A DNA stretch of 64,000 nucleotides from Akebia trifoliata (lineage: Eukaryota > Streptophyta > Magnoliopsida > Ranunculales > Lardizabalaceae), in NCBI GenBank assembly GCA_017979445.1, contig CM030719.1, positions 21,669,292-21,733,291 on the forward strand, read 5' to 3'. Every line of letters starts with the position of its first letter. The first letter of the stretch is position 1. Below are positions 32,284 to 44,427 of the stretch, one piece after another. The position numbers and the translations under genes were made by a program. The notes under the pieces were generated by a model. That model ran no database searches. It had not been told where the DNA came from and saw nothing but the letters and a program-made list of their open reading frames with translations.

Positions 32284-35200
32284 TGTAACACCCCAGATTT
32301 TCAACTCATATCTCGAGGAAATTAAATGGTGAGATTTGGAAGAAAATATCGAAGGAGAGACTTAGAGTAAAATACTCGGATCTTGTTATGATTAATTTCG
32401 AGGAAAATCAACTTCGCCATTAGATTCAAAAGAATCGAAATATATACATTAGCCTGTAAGCAAGTCGAATTCGAGTTCGGAGGAAAAAGTTATAAAATCC
32501 TCGAATTTCATGTTAAGTGGGACCCAAAACAGTGGAATTTCGTTAGAGCGAGAATAAAAAAGATTTGATGACACCATTAGATCCGAATCGAAAAATTATT
32601 CGAAATGGTATATTCGTTTGTCGTTTTCCGAGTCCGAATAGTTAAGTTACGATCGAAACTAGAAATAAGGGGGAAATTACAAGTATGCCCCTCAGCTTTA
32701 TTATAAAAAGGAATCTGATTTCTTTTATTTCATTCTTTCCTCTTCTTCTCTAAGAAACCCCAAACGACAGCCACTTCTCCACCCTAGGGTTTCGACCCAT
32801 TTTCGTCAAGTTTGTGCGCGAACGAAGCCGAGTTGAACCTCGACGAAGAAGGCAAAGTTGTCGGCCACGACGAGGGCTACAACTTCACCACCTTTGGTTG
32901 TTCATTCTTGTTCGTTTTCTCCATCCTCCATCAAAACCAGTCGGGTAGCTCGAGTAAACCTCAACACATTCCATCCGAGGGCTTTATCGAGTTAGGAGCT
33001 AGGTCTATACTTCATTGTAGAAGCGAAGGAGAACGTCATTGTCGGATACCTTGCAAATCCTTGCTTATTTAGCATCCAAGTCAGCCCAACCTCGACTCTC
33101 GAGCCATCCAACCCTGATTTGTAGTGCTAGCTTATATCCTTGGCGTCCACAACCAAGTAAGGGACTTCCAATTCTTATTGGTAGCTTTAGATTTCTCAAA
33201 TGTGCATTTAGGGTTTTGAAACAAAACTTATTGTTTGCATTTAAATCGTAGAAATTGGTGTTTGATTTCAAATTCATGGTAGAAGTAGGTGTTTTGTTTA
33301 TGCTTTATCGAATTTTGATAACAAAATCGTGGGTGGGTCGAATGGTTCGAAGAATGGAAGAAGAAATCGAAAAAGGGATCGAAAAACTCAAAAATCGCGA
33401 GTGAGGTTCAGGCTGTAGGTGGGAAGGGTCGGTACCACCGCCACCTACCGAAGGCATTCTGTCGGTCCCACCGACAGAATGAGGTTTCTGCCACCGACGA
33501 AACCAAATAACGCGAGAAAATTTTGTTCTGTCGGCAGGACCGTCGGTCCCACCGACATCTGCCGATGACCAATCTGTCGGTTCCACCGACAGAATCCTGG
33601 TTCTGCCACCGACAGCTACCGACAGACACAGTTTTATTCAGAACAGTGTTCTGACTCTTGGCTTGACCTCCTCACACCTTATACACTATTCCTCACCCTT
33701 TATTTCATTAAAAATATTTAATTAATTTTTACTTTCCATTTACTTTAAGTTCTTTAATGAAATTAAGGTTTTACCCCCCATTTCGGAACAATGGGAATGG
33801 TTTTAAGATCCAAATCTCAAAGGATCAAAATCCAAATTTTGGTTTTAAGAACAAAACGTATTTTTCAACGTTTTCGACAAGTTTTCAAAGTGTAATAACT
33901 TTCGCGTAACTTTGAATTATATTACAAAAACTATATGGTGTCGAATCTCATGATCGAGACTTTCATTTCGAAAAATCCGTTTTCAATTTCGAGAACTTTG
34001 AAAATTTGAGTTTTTGACACTTAGCCAAATTTTCACCAGCTTTCTCTATTTTTAACAACTTCGATCACGGGTATCGCTGGGATCTTATTTTTTAATAAAC
34101 TTTGATGGTTTTCAACGGAAAGGCCAAAAGAATGACTTTGAAAGATTGAAAATTGATGGTTGATTTGAAAAGATGAAAAGTGAGAATGTCGAGGGAATGG
34201 GAAAAGGGAATGAACGGTAAAATGTCAGAATCACGCCCGAGGGGTGATGTCTACATTTTACATTGTATGTTGTGTGTAGGTTGGTGAAAGGATATCCAGG
34301 TTATTAATGAAAGGGTTGCATGTTTATTTCCGATTATGTTAGCGCGTGCGCTGAGTACTGTTGTTTATTTTAGGCCGATTGGCCACGGTTGCATGGTAGG
34401 AACTGGATATCCGTTCTCAACCCTGTTCTGTTAATTTCCCTTTTGTTTTAAATGAAAAATCACATATATATACGTAGCTATTTTGTGAGCTGTTAAAGGG
34501 TTTGTGAATGCCTGAAGGGATAGTGTGTCACATCATTCGGAGGGGTGCACTATCCTGGGATGTACGGTAGGGACCACCAAACTCATACGTGGTATGGGAC
34601 GCGTATGAGAGTGGAGTCACAACTGGAATCCGGGTCCATTCCTTTCTTATCTTTACGAGTGAACGTGTTTTGTAAAGGTGGTCGTATACGAGTAAAGTGT
34701 CTTTTGGGAATCACATGCACGCCTGATAGGCATAGACGAAGATGATTAGTCAGTGATCACTAACAATCTAGTAGTAGTCGAACGTTCTGACACATCGAAA
34801 AGAGACCCATTGCTTACGGTCACGTCAAACGGCCAGCCTGAGCCGGATAAATGGTTCCGCAAGCGTGGTAGACACGACCAGCCACAAAATCAGGAACTAC
34901 GATGTTATTGAGGAATATCATGTCTCGACTGGAAGCGATCTAGTCGTGAATCCCAACTCTTTAATTCCAATACTCCACCATTTGTATTATGTATCTGTTG
35001 TTATATTTCGAATTATAAATGAGAAGCATGTCTATTATTTCAATGTTGACAATCTTATTTGCATAAAATGAAAAATGTATGATGAGTATGGATGATTGAT
35101 GCTATGTGTAACTTTTAAAATTGTTTAGTTGCTCATCCCTGGCTATATGTACCAGTTGATCGTATTTTATCTTGTAAAACCTTGCATGTATTAAAATGTT

Positions 35201-35747
35201 CAGTATGCTTTATTCGATCATGCTTAGAAAGGGTTATTAGTAGGAATTGGCTGTGGACTTACTGGGTAACCATTGTTACTTACCCTTTCCTTCCTATTTT
35301 TTTTTAGTTTCAGCACTTGCAGCTACCGAGGCAGGCGTAAAGTCAGTAATTGAAGAGTATCTGGTCGATCAGATCGACGATCAGAGTTTATTGCCTGGTG
35401 AGCACTAGGGCCACATCCCTTAGTATTGTCAGTTTCACCCGGGATGTATGTAATTTTTTGATTGAGAGTTTAGGCCTATGTTAGAGTGAGAGTGTTTTGG
35501 TAAACCTGTATATTGATAAATCTTTCGCACTCTGATCTACTTACATGTTAGATGTAATTAGTCTTCCGTTGTTATTTTCCTGTATCTACGTTTTTATATA
35601 CAGGTTTTGTCATAAATTGGTTTATCAGGTTTGAGTTCCGTGAAACGCTAACATAAACAGAGGAGACCATGCTGAAATTTCGAGGCGCCACCTAGTACCT
35701 TGGGATTTGGCCTTGGGATTTGTGTTAGCGTTTGGCGGGGCGTCACA
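32284..35747 (+). mobile_element. Family A long LTR-like unit, complete copy (3464 bp)
   Basis: Begins tgtaacacccc and ends ggggcgtcaca, an 11-bp terminal inverted repeat with two mismatches and TG...CA ends. It is flanked by tttga at 32279-32283 and 35748-35752, a 5-bp target duplication. No gag, pol, PBS or PPT was found inside, so it is a solo LTR or a very reduced element. A TATA-like ttataaaaagg lies near 32700. Long LTRs with such ends are usual in Ty3-gypsy elements; assignment to a lineage is inference. The frames inside are short and without family motifs. Confidence 0.85.
33420..33625. repeat. Cluster of CTGTCGGT palindromes
   Basis: Inside the family A unit: an 11-bp inverted repeat with a 3-nt centre at 33456-33480 (attctgtcggt / accgacagaat), a second at 33573-33593, and a shorter gtcggtcccaccgac at 33542-33556. 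More copies of ccaccgac lie between. A weaker version is recognisable in the truncated copy near 43850-43940. Confidence 0.85.
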
Positions 35748-35752
35748 TTTGA

Positions 35753-36483
35753 TGTCACATGATTGTAAATGAATAATTATACACATTTTGAAAAAGAATT
35801 TAAAAAAAAGTTATTTTTTACTGTTGAACTTAATTTATGGTTGGGTAACTATTTTTAGTGGTAGAACTGAAACTTATTTTTTCAAATAAAGATTAGAATT
35901 TTAATAAATAGATTATATATGGATTGAATCAAGTGTACTTATTTACAAATGGGTTGGGTTTGGTTTTGATAAATTTTCATAATATCCTTACCTCAATACG
36001 ACGAAAATACAATCCAATCCATCCCATTGCCACATCTAGGTGTACATTCAAAATTACAAGTTTATGTACTTGTACTTTTTTTATTTTTTTTGCTTTCACT
36101 TCCAATAAAAGTTATATAACTTTTTGAGTGAGTGTTTGTTAATTTTTCAATTTGATCATCCTCAATATTTTCACTCTAACAAATAAATTTTTAGTTGGCA
36201 TAATAGAATCTACTTCATTATGCTCATCCATATTGATTTAAATAAAAAATATCATCAAATAAAAAAAATCTTAGATTACATAAAAAAATATGACTATTAA
36301 ACTAACAATAATTTTAATAATAAAATAAGAACATAAATCCTATTATGTTCTCAAATCAAAATTAAAAATAAGAGTAAAATAAGATATTGTTATATATATA
36401 TATAATACATAAATAAAATAAACTCTTCTACAACTTCATAAATAATATAAAATATAAATAAATTAAGGGCATTAAGATTAAAT
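35753..36483. other. AT-rich intergenic, nothing recognised
   Basis: No coding motif was seen. A tctaggtgtac phrase at about 36039 recalls a hAT end, but nothing pairs with it. Confidence 0.45.
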
Positions 36484-36497
36484 AATATAAAAGTACT

Positions 36498-36743
36498 TTT
36501 TTTTGAAACATGGTATTCCCGTTAGTAGAGGACCAGGACCTGGTCCATTAGGTAGTTCATAAGACAAACCCAACCTAGGTTTCCTAGCCATACTCGATAA
36601 GACTAATTCATGATCACATGCACCGATCCACACAATGCATATGGTATTTTAATCAAGAAATGATCCTCAATTTTGAACTCACAACCTAGAGGAGCAAACT
36701 TTAGTTGTTGGTCTTACCACTGAGGTACACTCTTGGTGAGTAC
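36498..36743 (-). mobile_element. tRNA-derived SINE (about 246 bp)
   Basis: On the minus strand, gtacctcagtggtaagacc gives the A box, and gtgagttcaaaattgagg, about 40 bases later, the B box. An unrelated body follows and then a T8 run on the plus strand (poly-A tail) at 36497-36504. The flanks aatataaaagtact (36484-36497) and aatatcaaagtact (36744-36757) are a 14-bp target duplication with one mismatch. Together these define a complete SINE insertion. Confidence 0.82.
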
Positions 36744-37109
36744 AATATCAAAGTACTCACTTCTTCAATCCCAATAAAAAATGAATTACAAAACATTAAT
36801 AACTTATATTTAAAATAATTTTCATTTTCATTTATAGTTAATTAATTTAGTTCAAATGAAAAAAATTTGAGAGAAAAAAGAGGGAAGAGATCATTTACTT
36901 GATCTATATATTTTTTTCTTCTCATTTTCAATTTCTTTTTGCATGCAAAGTAAAATTGAATATATTGTCAACTCAACAAGAAGACAAGTTACGCAATTTC
37001 CTAAAGCCCAGGTTGAAAGAAAGCTTCCTAAAGATATATATATTTTTTAAATAAACTACCTATAAAAATCCAATGAATTAAATTCTTTTTAAAAAGAAAA
37101 AATCATATT

Positions 37110-37330
37110 AGTTAATCTCATGTTGATAAATTCGCATTAAATAAAAATTCATTACTAATAAAATCAAGATCAGGTAAGGTGTCCTATTTGAATTCAATAA
37201 ACAATGTTTAAAAAAAAAATCCAGTTAGTAATGCATATGTTGATAGCTTATTATTAAATAAAAAATATTTCTTAATAAAATCAAGATTAAGTAAGGCATC
37301 CCATACCTTTAAAATAATAACAATGTCAAC
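37110..37330. repeat. Diverged tandem duplication, period 113 bp
   Basis: agttaatctcatgttgata at 37110 and agttagtaatgcatatgttg at 37223 start two colinear units. Both continue through taataaaatcaagat and gtaagg(t/c)(g/a)tcc. Confidence 0.7.
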
Positions 37331-38205
37331 GTTGCACAATTTGGTAGAAGTTTGAACACATTAAATTCTTAATTAAGTTATTTTTTCATTTAAAAAAATC
37401 TTATAAAATTATTAAAAAAACATCAAAAGAAAAAATATATACATACCCTCTAAGTTTTGGTGAATGTGAGAGATATCCCTATGTGTGAGAGATACCCTTG
37501 TGTTTTGAAATTGAAAATATGCCTCACTTGACCCCAATTTTCTAATCAGTCAATAGAAAAAGACCCACATACCTTATTCTTCAATTTTTTGTCAAAATCC
37601 TTGATTTTTCTTCTACAAATCAATCATCATCAAACACTTTAATATTTATTGTAAAATATACTAAACATGATCTTCAATCCATAGTTTCAAGTTAGTTCTA
37701 ACTATTTATAAAAGATCATAGATTATTTTACCCAAAATCCTATTATTTACTTTTTTTTTTTAATTTCTAAAATATTTTATTTTTCGAATCTGTCATCGTC
37801 AATCTATTCAACATTGTTTTCAATCCATCATTTTTTATCTTGCCTAATTAACTTATTGTACAAAATTTTATATTTTTTTATCCAAAGTTTATTATTATTT
37901 TTTTAACTTTTATAAAAATCATACCTTGATTTGAGGTTTGAAAGTTGAAGATTGTGATTAAAAACTTTACTAAAAAATATTGAAGATGACTAATTTTTAG
38001 AAGAAAAATAAAGACTTTTGACTAAGGATATAAGACGAGAGCATTGAAATCTTTTTTGCATTAGTCTATTAATAAGATCGAGATCATCAAAATAAATCAT
38101 TTTCTGTTGTTTGAGCACATTTTATTGTCATTTTTGTTTAAACAAAAATTAAACCCTAAATCTATTGACATTTAAAAGTAAACTCACCTAAATAAGAAGG
38201 TTATG

Positions 38206-38330
38206 ACTTCAATCGACTTCCATGCAAAATGTGATTGAGATGAGGGATGGGACTTCAATTGACTTCCAAACAAAATATGGTTGAGATGAGGGTTAAAGCT
38301 TCAATCAACCTCCGTGCAAAACATAGGTAA
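38206..38330. repeat. 46-bp tandem repeat, about 2.7 copies
   Basis: The phrase acttcaat(c/t)gacttcc starts at 38206 and 38252, and again, altered, at 38298. Each is followed by gcaaaa/caaaat and ttgagatgagggt. Confidence 0.85.
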
Positions 38331-38686
38331 ATTAGTATTTGGACTTTGATTTCATGTTAATCGAAGAGAGAGAGATGATAATTAAAGGACATTTAACATC
38401 TAAAACTTAGTCAATTTCGTGTTAATCATAGACAAAAGATAGAAGAGAAACTTAAACAATAAAAAAAATGAGATGTTGCTCTTAAGAAAAAGAGAGACAA
38501 TAGAGTGTATGTGTGTGCAAGAGAGAGAGAAAGAGATAGGTGTTAAGAATGAAGAGAAATATGTTATTATTTGTGAGCTTAGGATAACACCATATAAGAA
38601 TGACCATCAATCCATCAATGTATAATATTAAAGTGACAAAAAGATTTCAGTTGTAACTATAAGAGTTCAAAAATTAAAGAGATGCT

Positions 38687-39117
38687 CTACTGTGATGGAC
38701 ACCTTCTTGCTATCGATAACTGATCTATCGTGACGATTACATTTTGATCATCAACAAAAATTTATTTTTTATAATTGAATTTTTTTAACAAATGGTTGTC
38801 TTACTGCAACGACGACATTTTTAATCGTTGTTAAATGTATATATAGCGACGGTCAGAATGTGATCGTTGTTAAAAACATCACTATAAATTCAATTTTTTA
38901 TAGTAATAAGTAATATAAAACAAAAATATATTATCGTTGGTAGTTATACATATAACGATGGATAACAAAACAATTGATACTAAAATACATGTACAAATTT
39001 TTTTTATTAAAAAAATAGATTTTATCACAATGGTTTACTTTATTATCCGTTGGTGCATACCTATATAGCGACACGTATTACTTGACCATTACTAAATAAA
39101 GTCATTATCTTGTAGTG
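38687..39117. mobile_element. CACTA (En/Spm)-like end or short non-autonomous element
   Basis: The right limit ends atcttgtagtg, the complement of the CACTACAAGA terminus. The interior repeats gcgac, cgttgttaaa and tatatagcgac, as in CACTA subterminal regions. A second possible terminus cactataaatt lies at 38880. No 3-bp duplication could be confirmed and the left end is approximate. Confidence 0.45.
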
Positions 39118-39832
39118 ACATGTCATCAATTTTAAAAAATGGAGGTATTTTCTAATGTTCACCAAAATAAAATAGATAATGCCTAAATCACTCAAAGTTG
39201 GATACCCCCCTAAAAAATATTTAAAAGATTCTTAAAATGAAACTTTAATATTATCTTGATTTATTTTGAAAATTTAAGTTAATGCGTGTTTGATTGCAGG
39301 AAAAATATTGTCTAAAAATTCATTACCAAACGAATCATTTTATACTATTTGAGAAAAAAATTTATAATTTTTTTTAATTGCATAAAAATAAATAAAATAT
39401 TATTTTAATTTGACTTTTGTGATAACCATATAAAAATCATGGTAAAATTATTTTTTTTTGAAAAAATTAAAAGAATTTCTTTTATAAAATAAGATAAATT
39501 TTTCTTTAACAAACAAACGTAAAGGGTACCAAAAAGTTTAATATTTAAAGAAAAATAATATATAATAAAATCAAACAAAAATCTATGATTAATTAAAAAT
39601 ATGTTTGTATCACATTACAAATCAATAATTCGAAATAGTAACATAAGTTGTGTTATATTTATAAAATTTAAAACGTGTTTATCAATAATAATTGTTCATA
39701 TTTAAAAGAAAAATAATGATTGTTCATCAAATTATAAAATATCAATTAAAAATTATAACAATTATCTTAATAATTTACATGAGATAGATAATGAAACAAC
39801 CATGGCATTTTTAGTGCACCATCAAATACTAC

Positions 39833-40259
39833 AAAGATCCTAGTAGAAATTACGATGTTTCAAAGGTAATTTATTACATTTATAAGAATATCAATAAAGA
39901 TATCAGACATCTTTCTTAATTTACCTTAAATAATAATTATATGTGATACATTAGTAGATTCAAACGCAATAATTATCTAATTAACTGTGTCAGTAGAAGT
40001 TTATAAAGTTTTGTCTTGATTACAAACACGAAGAATTCCCTATAAAGATTCTAGCAATAGTTACATTGTTTTAAAGATAATCTATTGCATTTATAAGAAT
40101 TTTAATAAAGATATCAGAGATTGTTTTCAACTTGTCTAATATAATATTATATGTGATACATTAGTAAACAAAAATACAACAATTATCCATCTAATTACGT
40201 CAGTCAAATTCTGTAAATTTTTATCTTAATTACTAATACGATGACTTCTCTTTCATTAT
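39833..40259. repeat. Diverged tandem duplication, period about 211-216 bp
   Basis: Units begin aaagatcctagtagaaatta (39833) and aaagattctagcaatagtta (40044). Both continue through tgcatttataagaat-type and atatgtgatacattagta phrases. A partial third start is seen at 40260. Confidence 0.8.
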
Positions 40260-40340
40260 AAAGATTTATTTACTTACAATACAAAATGGTTAACATGCGC
40301 AGTATCATTTTAAGTAACATCTTCAACAACATCATCCAAA

Positions 40341-40497
40341 TTATAATTATCCTAAATTACGTTATGATTATCTAATACTAAAAATTAAATTTTATAAATA
40401 ATTATAAAAAATTATAATTATCCTAAATTACGTTATGATTATCTAATAATAAAAATTAAATTTTGTAAATAATTATAAAAAATTATAATTATCTTAA
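40341..40497. repeat. 71-bp tandem repeat, 2.2 copies
   Basis: ttataattatcctaaattac recurs at 40341 and 40412, and its first part again at 40483. The units differ at only a few positions. Confidence 0.88.
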
Positions 40498-40499
40498 TA

Positions 40500-41930
40500 G
40501 AAAAGAAATAAATGATGTCTCATCAAGAAATAACATATTTTAATTTAATTCGAACGATGTTGCACAACAGCCACGAACTACTTCAACTTATATTCTATTT
40601 TCTCAATATATTTCTAATAAGGTAAAATAAAAATAATTAAGTTTAAAACATAAATATTAAATATAAAATGATAAAATAAATAATATGCAAATATACTATT
40701 TTCATAACTTGATGAAATTTTTTCAAATTAGTTCATCTATTCTGACTAGTTTTATTTGTGATCTTAATCAAATTTACTTTGATTTATAACACTCTGTACA
40801 TTAAAGTACACTTTTTTAAATGTATCAAATTTACTCTAAATATTTTTATAGTACATTATTATATGAGTTTCTATTGTAATAAGATTATTAAGTAAAACTT
40901 TACGAGTTCATCAATTATCTATGTTTTTTTCTCTGATACTGAAGTTTTTTAATAAGACATCAATAAGTATATAATCTATCTTAAAATTTTATTTTCTTTT
41001 TGAGATCTTTTTTCACCATTATCGTTAGTGTTCTTTATTTTTGTTTTCACCTTTGTTACTTGTAGTTATATTTTATAATGATTGATCTATCTTATATGAT
41101 TCAATGAATATAAAGATGAATATTTAAATATTAGATTTATATTAATTTAATAAATTAAAATTAATAATTATTTAAACAAAATATAAAGTAAAATGCAAAA
41201 AATCATTACTTAACCCACATCAAATATATTAACTTTAAAATTAAATATAAGTAATTCGCATACTTTTTTACTAATATCTACTACTCAACGGGTAACAAAA
41301 ATACTATCATAGTCAATGTTTATATTTCATATTCATTTAATCTTTTAATGTATTTATCTTTATAATTTATATCAGATATGATATAATAACTATTATTTCT
41401 TCTTCAAATTACATCTCATTATACTTATCTTTATTTGATTTATCTTTATCTTAACAATGATCATTATGATCAACCTCTAATAATAAGTTGCATAATATAA
41501 ATCAAGTTATAATCAATTTGATGTGTGTCGATTAAAAAAAAAGACTATTACTCTTTTAATTATATTATATAATGAAGAATAATGATAATCTTAAAGCTCC
41601 TTAACGTTAAATAAGACATTCTTAATAATAATTTAAATTATATCTTACATTAAGTATTAGAAATCTGAACATATTTATAAATCCAACATGTATAAGGTAA
41701 TGGTTAACTATATAGAGAAAAGTAAAATATTTTAGTTTAACTTAAAAATAAGAATAAATAATTTTATATAATTTCTCTATTACTTATCAAATCAGATGGT
41801 ATAATAAATTTATTTCTTCGATTAGTTGTTACTGTTTCTTTCAATAGTTTACAATTATATGTTGAACCCTCTCAATCAACAAGTACGTATACCAAAAATA
41901 TATACGATGTGGAATATGGTAAATTTTAAA
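40500..41930. other. Very AT-rich intergenic, nothing recognised
   Basis: No gene, repeat boundary or RNA gene is apparent. Confidence 0.45.
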
Positions 41931-41934
41931 CAAC

Positions 41935-44427
41935 ATAAAACTAGGTCAGAGCACGCAAAAGATAAAGATATACAGGATTACAAAAATTTAACCTCACACT
42001 AATAGAAACCTAATCCCAAAAGCTATGTACACCTCTTATACACGATTACTCCTAGTGAAAATAGTCCCAGTACTCACCAGGTAGTGGATTCTGATTGTCG
42101 ATTTGACTGATTAGATGCTTATCAACTAGTGGCTCAACATTCGCCTCACCAACTGCAGGCTTTACAACTAAAAAAACATGGAAGGAATGGTGAGTAACAA
42201 TGATTATTTAATAGATCCACAAATAATTTCTATTAATAACCTCACCTAACGTGATCGAGTAATCATACTAAATCATTTAAAAAATATGCAAGCTTTACAA
42301 ATTAAACTACGATTAACTGATACATATAATCAGAGATGAGCAACTAAATAGTTTAAAATCCCACATAGCATCAGTTATTCATACTCATTATATATTTTAT
42401 ATCTTATACAAATATAATTGACAAAATTGAAATAGTAGACATGCTTTCCAATTTATAATTCAAAATATAATAACAGATACATATTACACAATGGTGAAGT
42501 ATTGAAATTAGAGAGTTGGGATTCACAACTGGATCACTTCCAATTGGGACATGATGTTACAACATAAATTTAACTTTTAGTTCCTGATTTTGTAGCTGGT
42601 CGGCTCGTGTATCACACGGAATGACCATTTATCCGGCTCAGGCATGTCGTTTGATGCGACCATAAGCAATAGGTCTTTTTTCTATGTGTTAGAACGTTCG
42701 ACTACTACTAGATTGTTAGTAATTACTGACCAATCATCTTCATCTATGCCTATCAAGAGTGCATGTAATTTTCAAAATAAATAACTCAATTCGTGTATGA
42801 CCATCTTTACAATACATGTTCATTGACAAAGATAGAAAGGAATGGACCCGGATTCCAATTGTGACTCTACTCACATACGCGTCCCATACTACATATGAGT
42901 TTGATGGTCCCTACCATACATCCTAGGATAGTACACCACTCCGGATGATATGATGTACTATCATTTCAGGCATTCACAGACTCTTTAACAACACACAAAA
43001 TAACTACTTAAATATATTACTTTTCTTTTTAAAACAAAAGAGAAATTAACATCACAAGATTTAGAATGGATATTCGATTCCTACCATGTAACAATGGCTA
43101 CCCGGCCTAAAATAAATAACAGTACTTGGAGCCTTCGTGCCAACATAATTTAAATAAACATACAACTATTCATTACACTTAGATATCCTTTACAAATCTA
43201 CTCATAACATACAATTTAAAATGTAGACATCACCTCTTTGGTGTGATTCTGACATTTTACCGTTTCATCCCCTTCTCCATTATTTCTACGTTTTTACTTT
43301 TCATCTTTTCAAGTCAAATATTTCTCTTTTCAAGCTTTCAAATTCACTTTGATTTTTCAATCGAAAAACTATCAATTTTTTTGTTAAAACGGGGTCCCAA
43401 TAGGTACATCAAGGCAAACTACAAAAATAGAAAAAATTGATAAAAATTTGACTAAGTGTCGAAAACTCGATTTTTCAAAGTTCTCAAAATTGAAAATGGG
43501 TTTTTTTGAAAATGAAAGCCTTTAACACGAGATTTGATACCATATAATTTTTATAGTATAATTCAAAATAACGTGAAAGACATCAACTTTTAAAATTTCG
43601 TCGAAATGTTGAAATTTACATTTTGTTCTTTAAACTAAAATTCATATTTTAATCCTTTGAGATTAAAATATTGAAATCATTCCCATTATTTCGAAATTGG
43701 GGGTGAAACCTTAATTTCATTAAAGAACTTAAAGTAAATGGCTTAAATGTTTTTAATAAAATGAATGGTGGGAAATCATATACAAATTATGAGGAGGGCA
43801 GTCCAAAAGTCAAAGTCAGTTTTGGTAAAATTCTGTAGGTGATTGTCGGTGGCAGAAGCATGATTTTGTCAGGGGCACTGATAGAATAGCCTTCGGCAGG
43901 TGTTGATTGAACTGACAACTCCTGCCGACAACATTGAACAACTTGCAAAATTTGGGTTTTTCGATCATTTTTGAAATTTTCTTCCGTTCTTTAATCCCAT
44001 CAACCTACTTACGAATTTAACATTTAAAATTGATAAAAACACATCAAACGTCTATTTCTATTATGAATTAAAAATTAAACAAATAATTTCAATGAGTTAC
44101 AAATACGACACATATTCGATAAAAGTTCCTAAATGCACATTTTGAAATCTATGATTACTACTAAGAATCAAAAATCCTCTACCAGAGTTCGTGGACGTCA
44201 AAGGTGATGACTAGCTCGAGAGGTTAGGTTGGAAGGAAAAAAAATCAAGGTTGGGTTGAGTTTGGTGCAAAATGGGTGAGGGTTTGCAAAGCATTTGACG
44301 ACGACACTCTTAGATCCAGTTCTTACTCGATGAGGCCTTTGGAAGTACTCGACGATGTCGCTCTCTTTCGCTTCTACAATAGCACTCTTTTTCACTTCTA
44401 CAATGAAGGGTAGATCCAACTCTTACT
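41935..44427 (-). mobile_element. Family A LTR-like unit, truncated copy
   Basis: Colinear on the minus strand with the intact unit. Shared phrases include ggtcagagcacgcaaaagat (41945), ccatttatccggctcaggc (42627), gtccctaccatacatccta (42908) and tcattgtagaagtgaaa (44410 downward). It lacks the terminal inverted repeats. Its 5' part (minus sense) is cut at 44427, matching about 32990 of the intact unit, where copia sequence starts abruptly. The start near 41935 is approximate. Confidence 0.75.

Noticed and set aside
32812..33629. Frames of 70-93 codons inside the family A unit
   Set aside because: They overlap on both strands and run through the palindrome array. No conserved product and no start context of interest.
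36000..36060. hAT end paired with the one at 15226
   Set aside because: tctaggtgtac is shared, but the surrounding sequence, orientation and TSD do not match across 20 kb.
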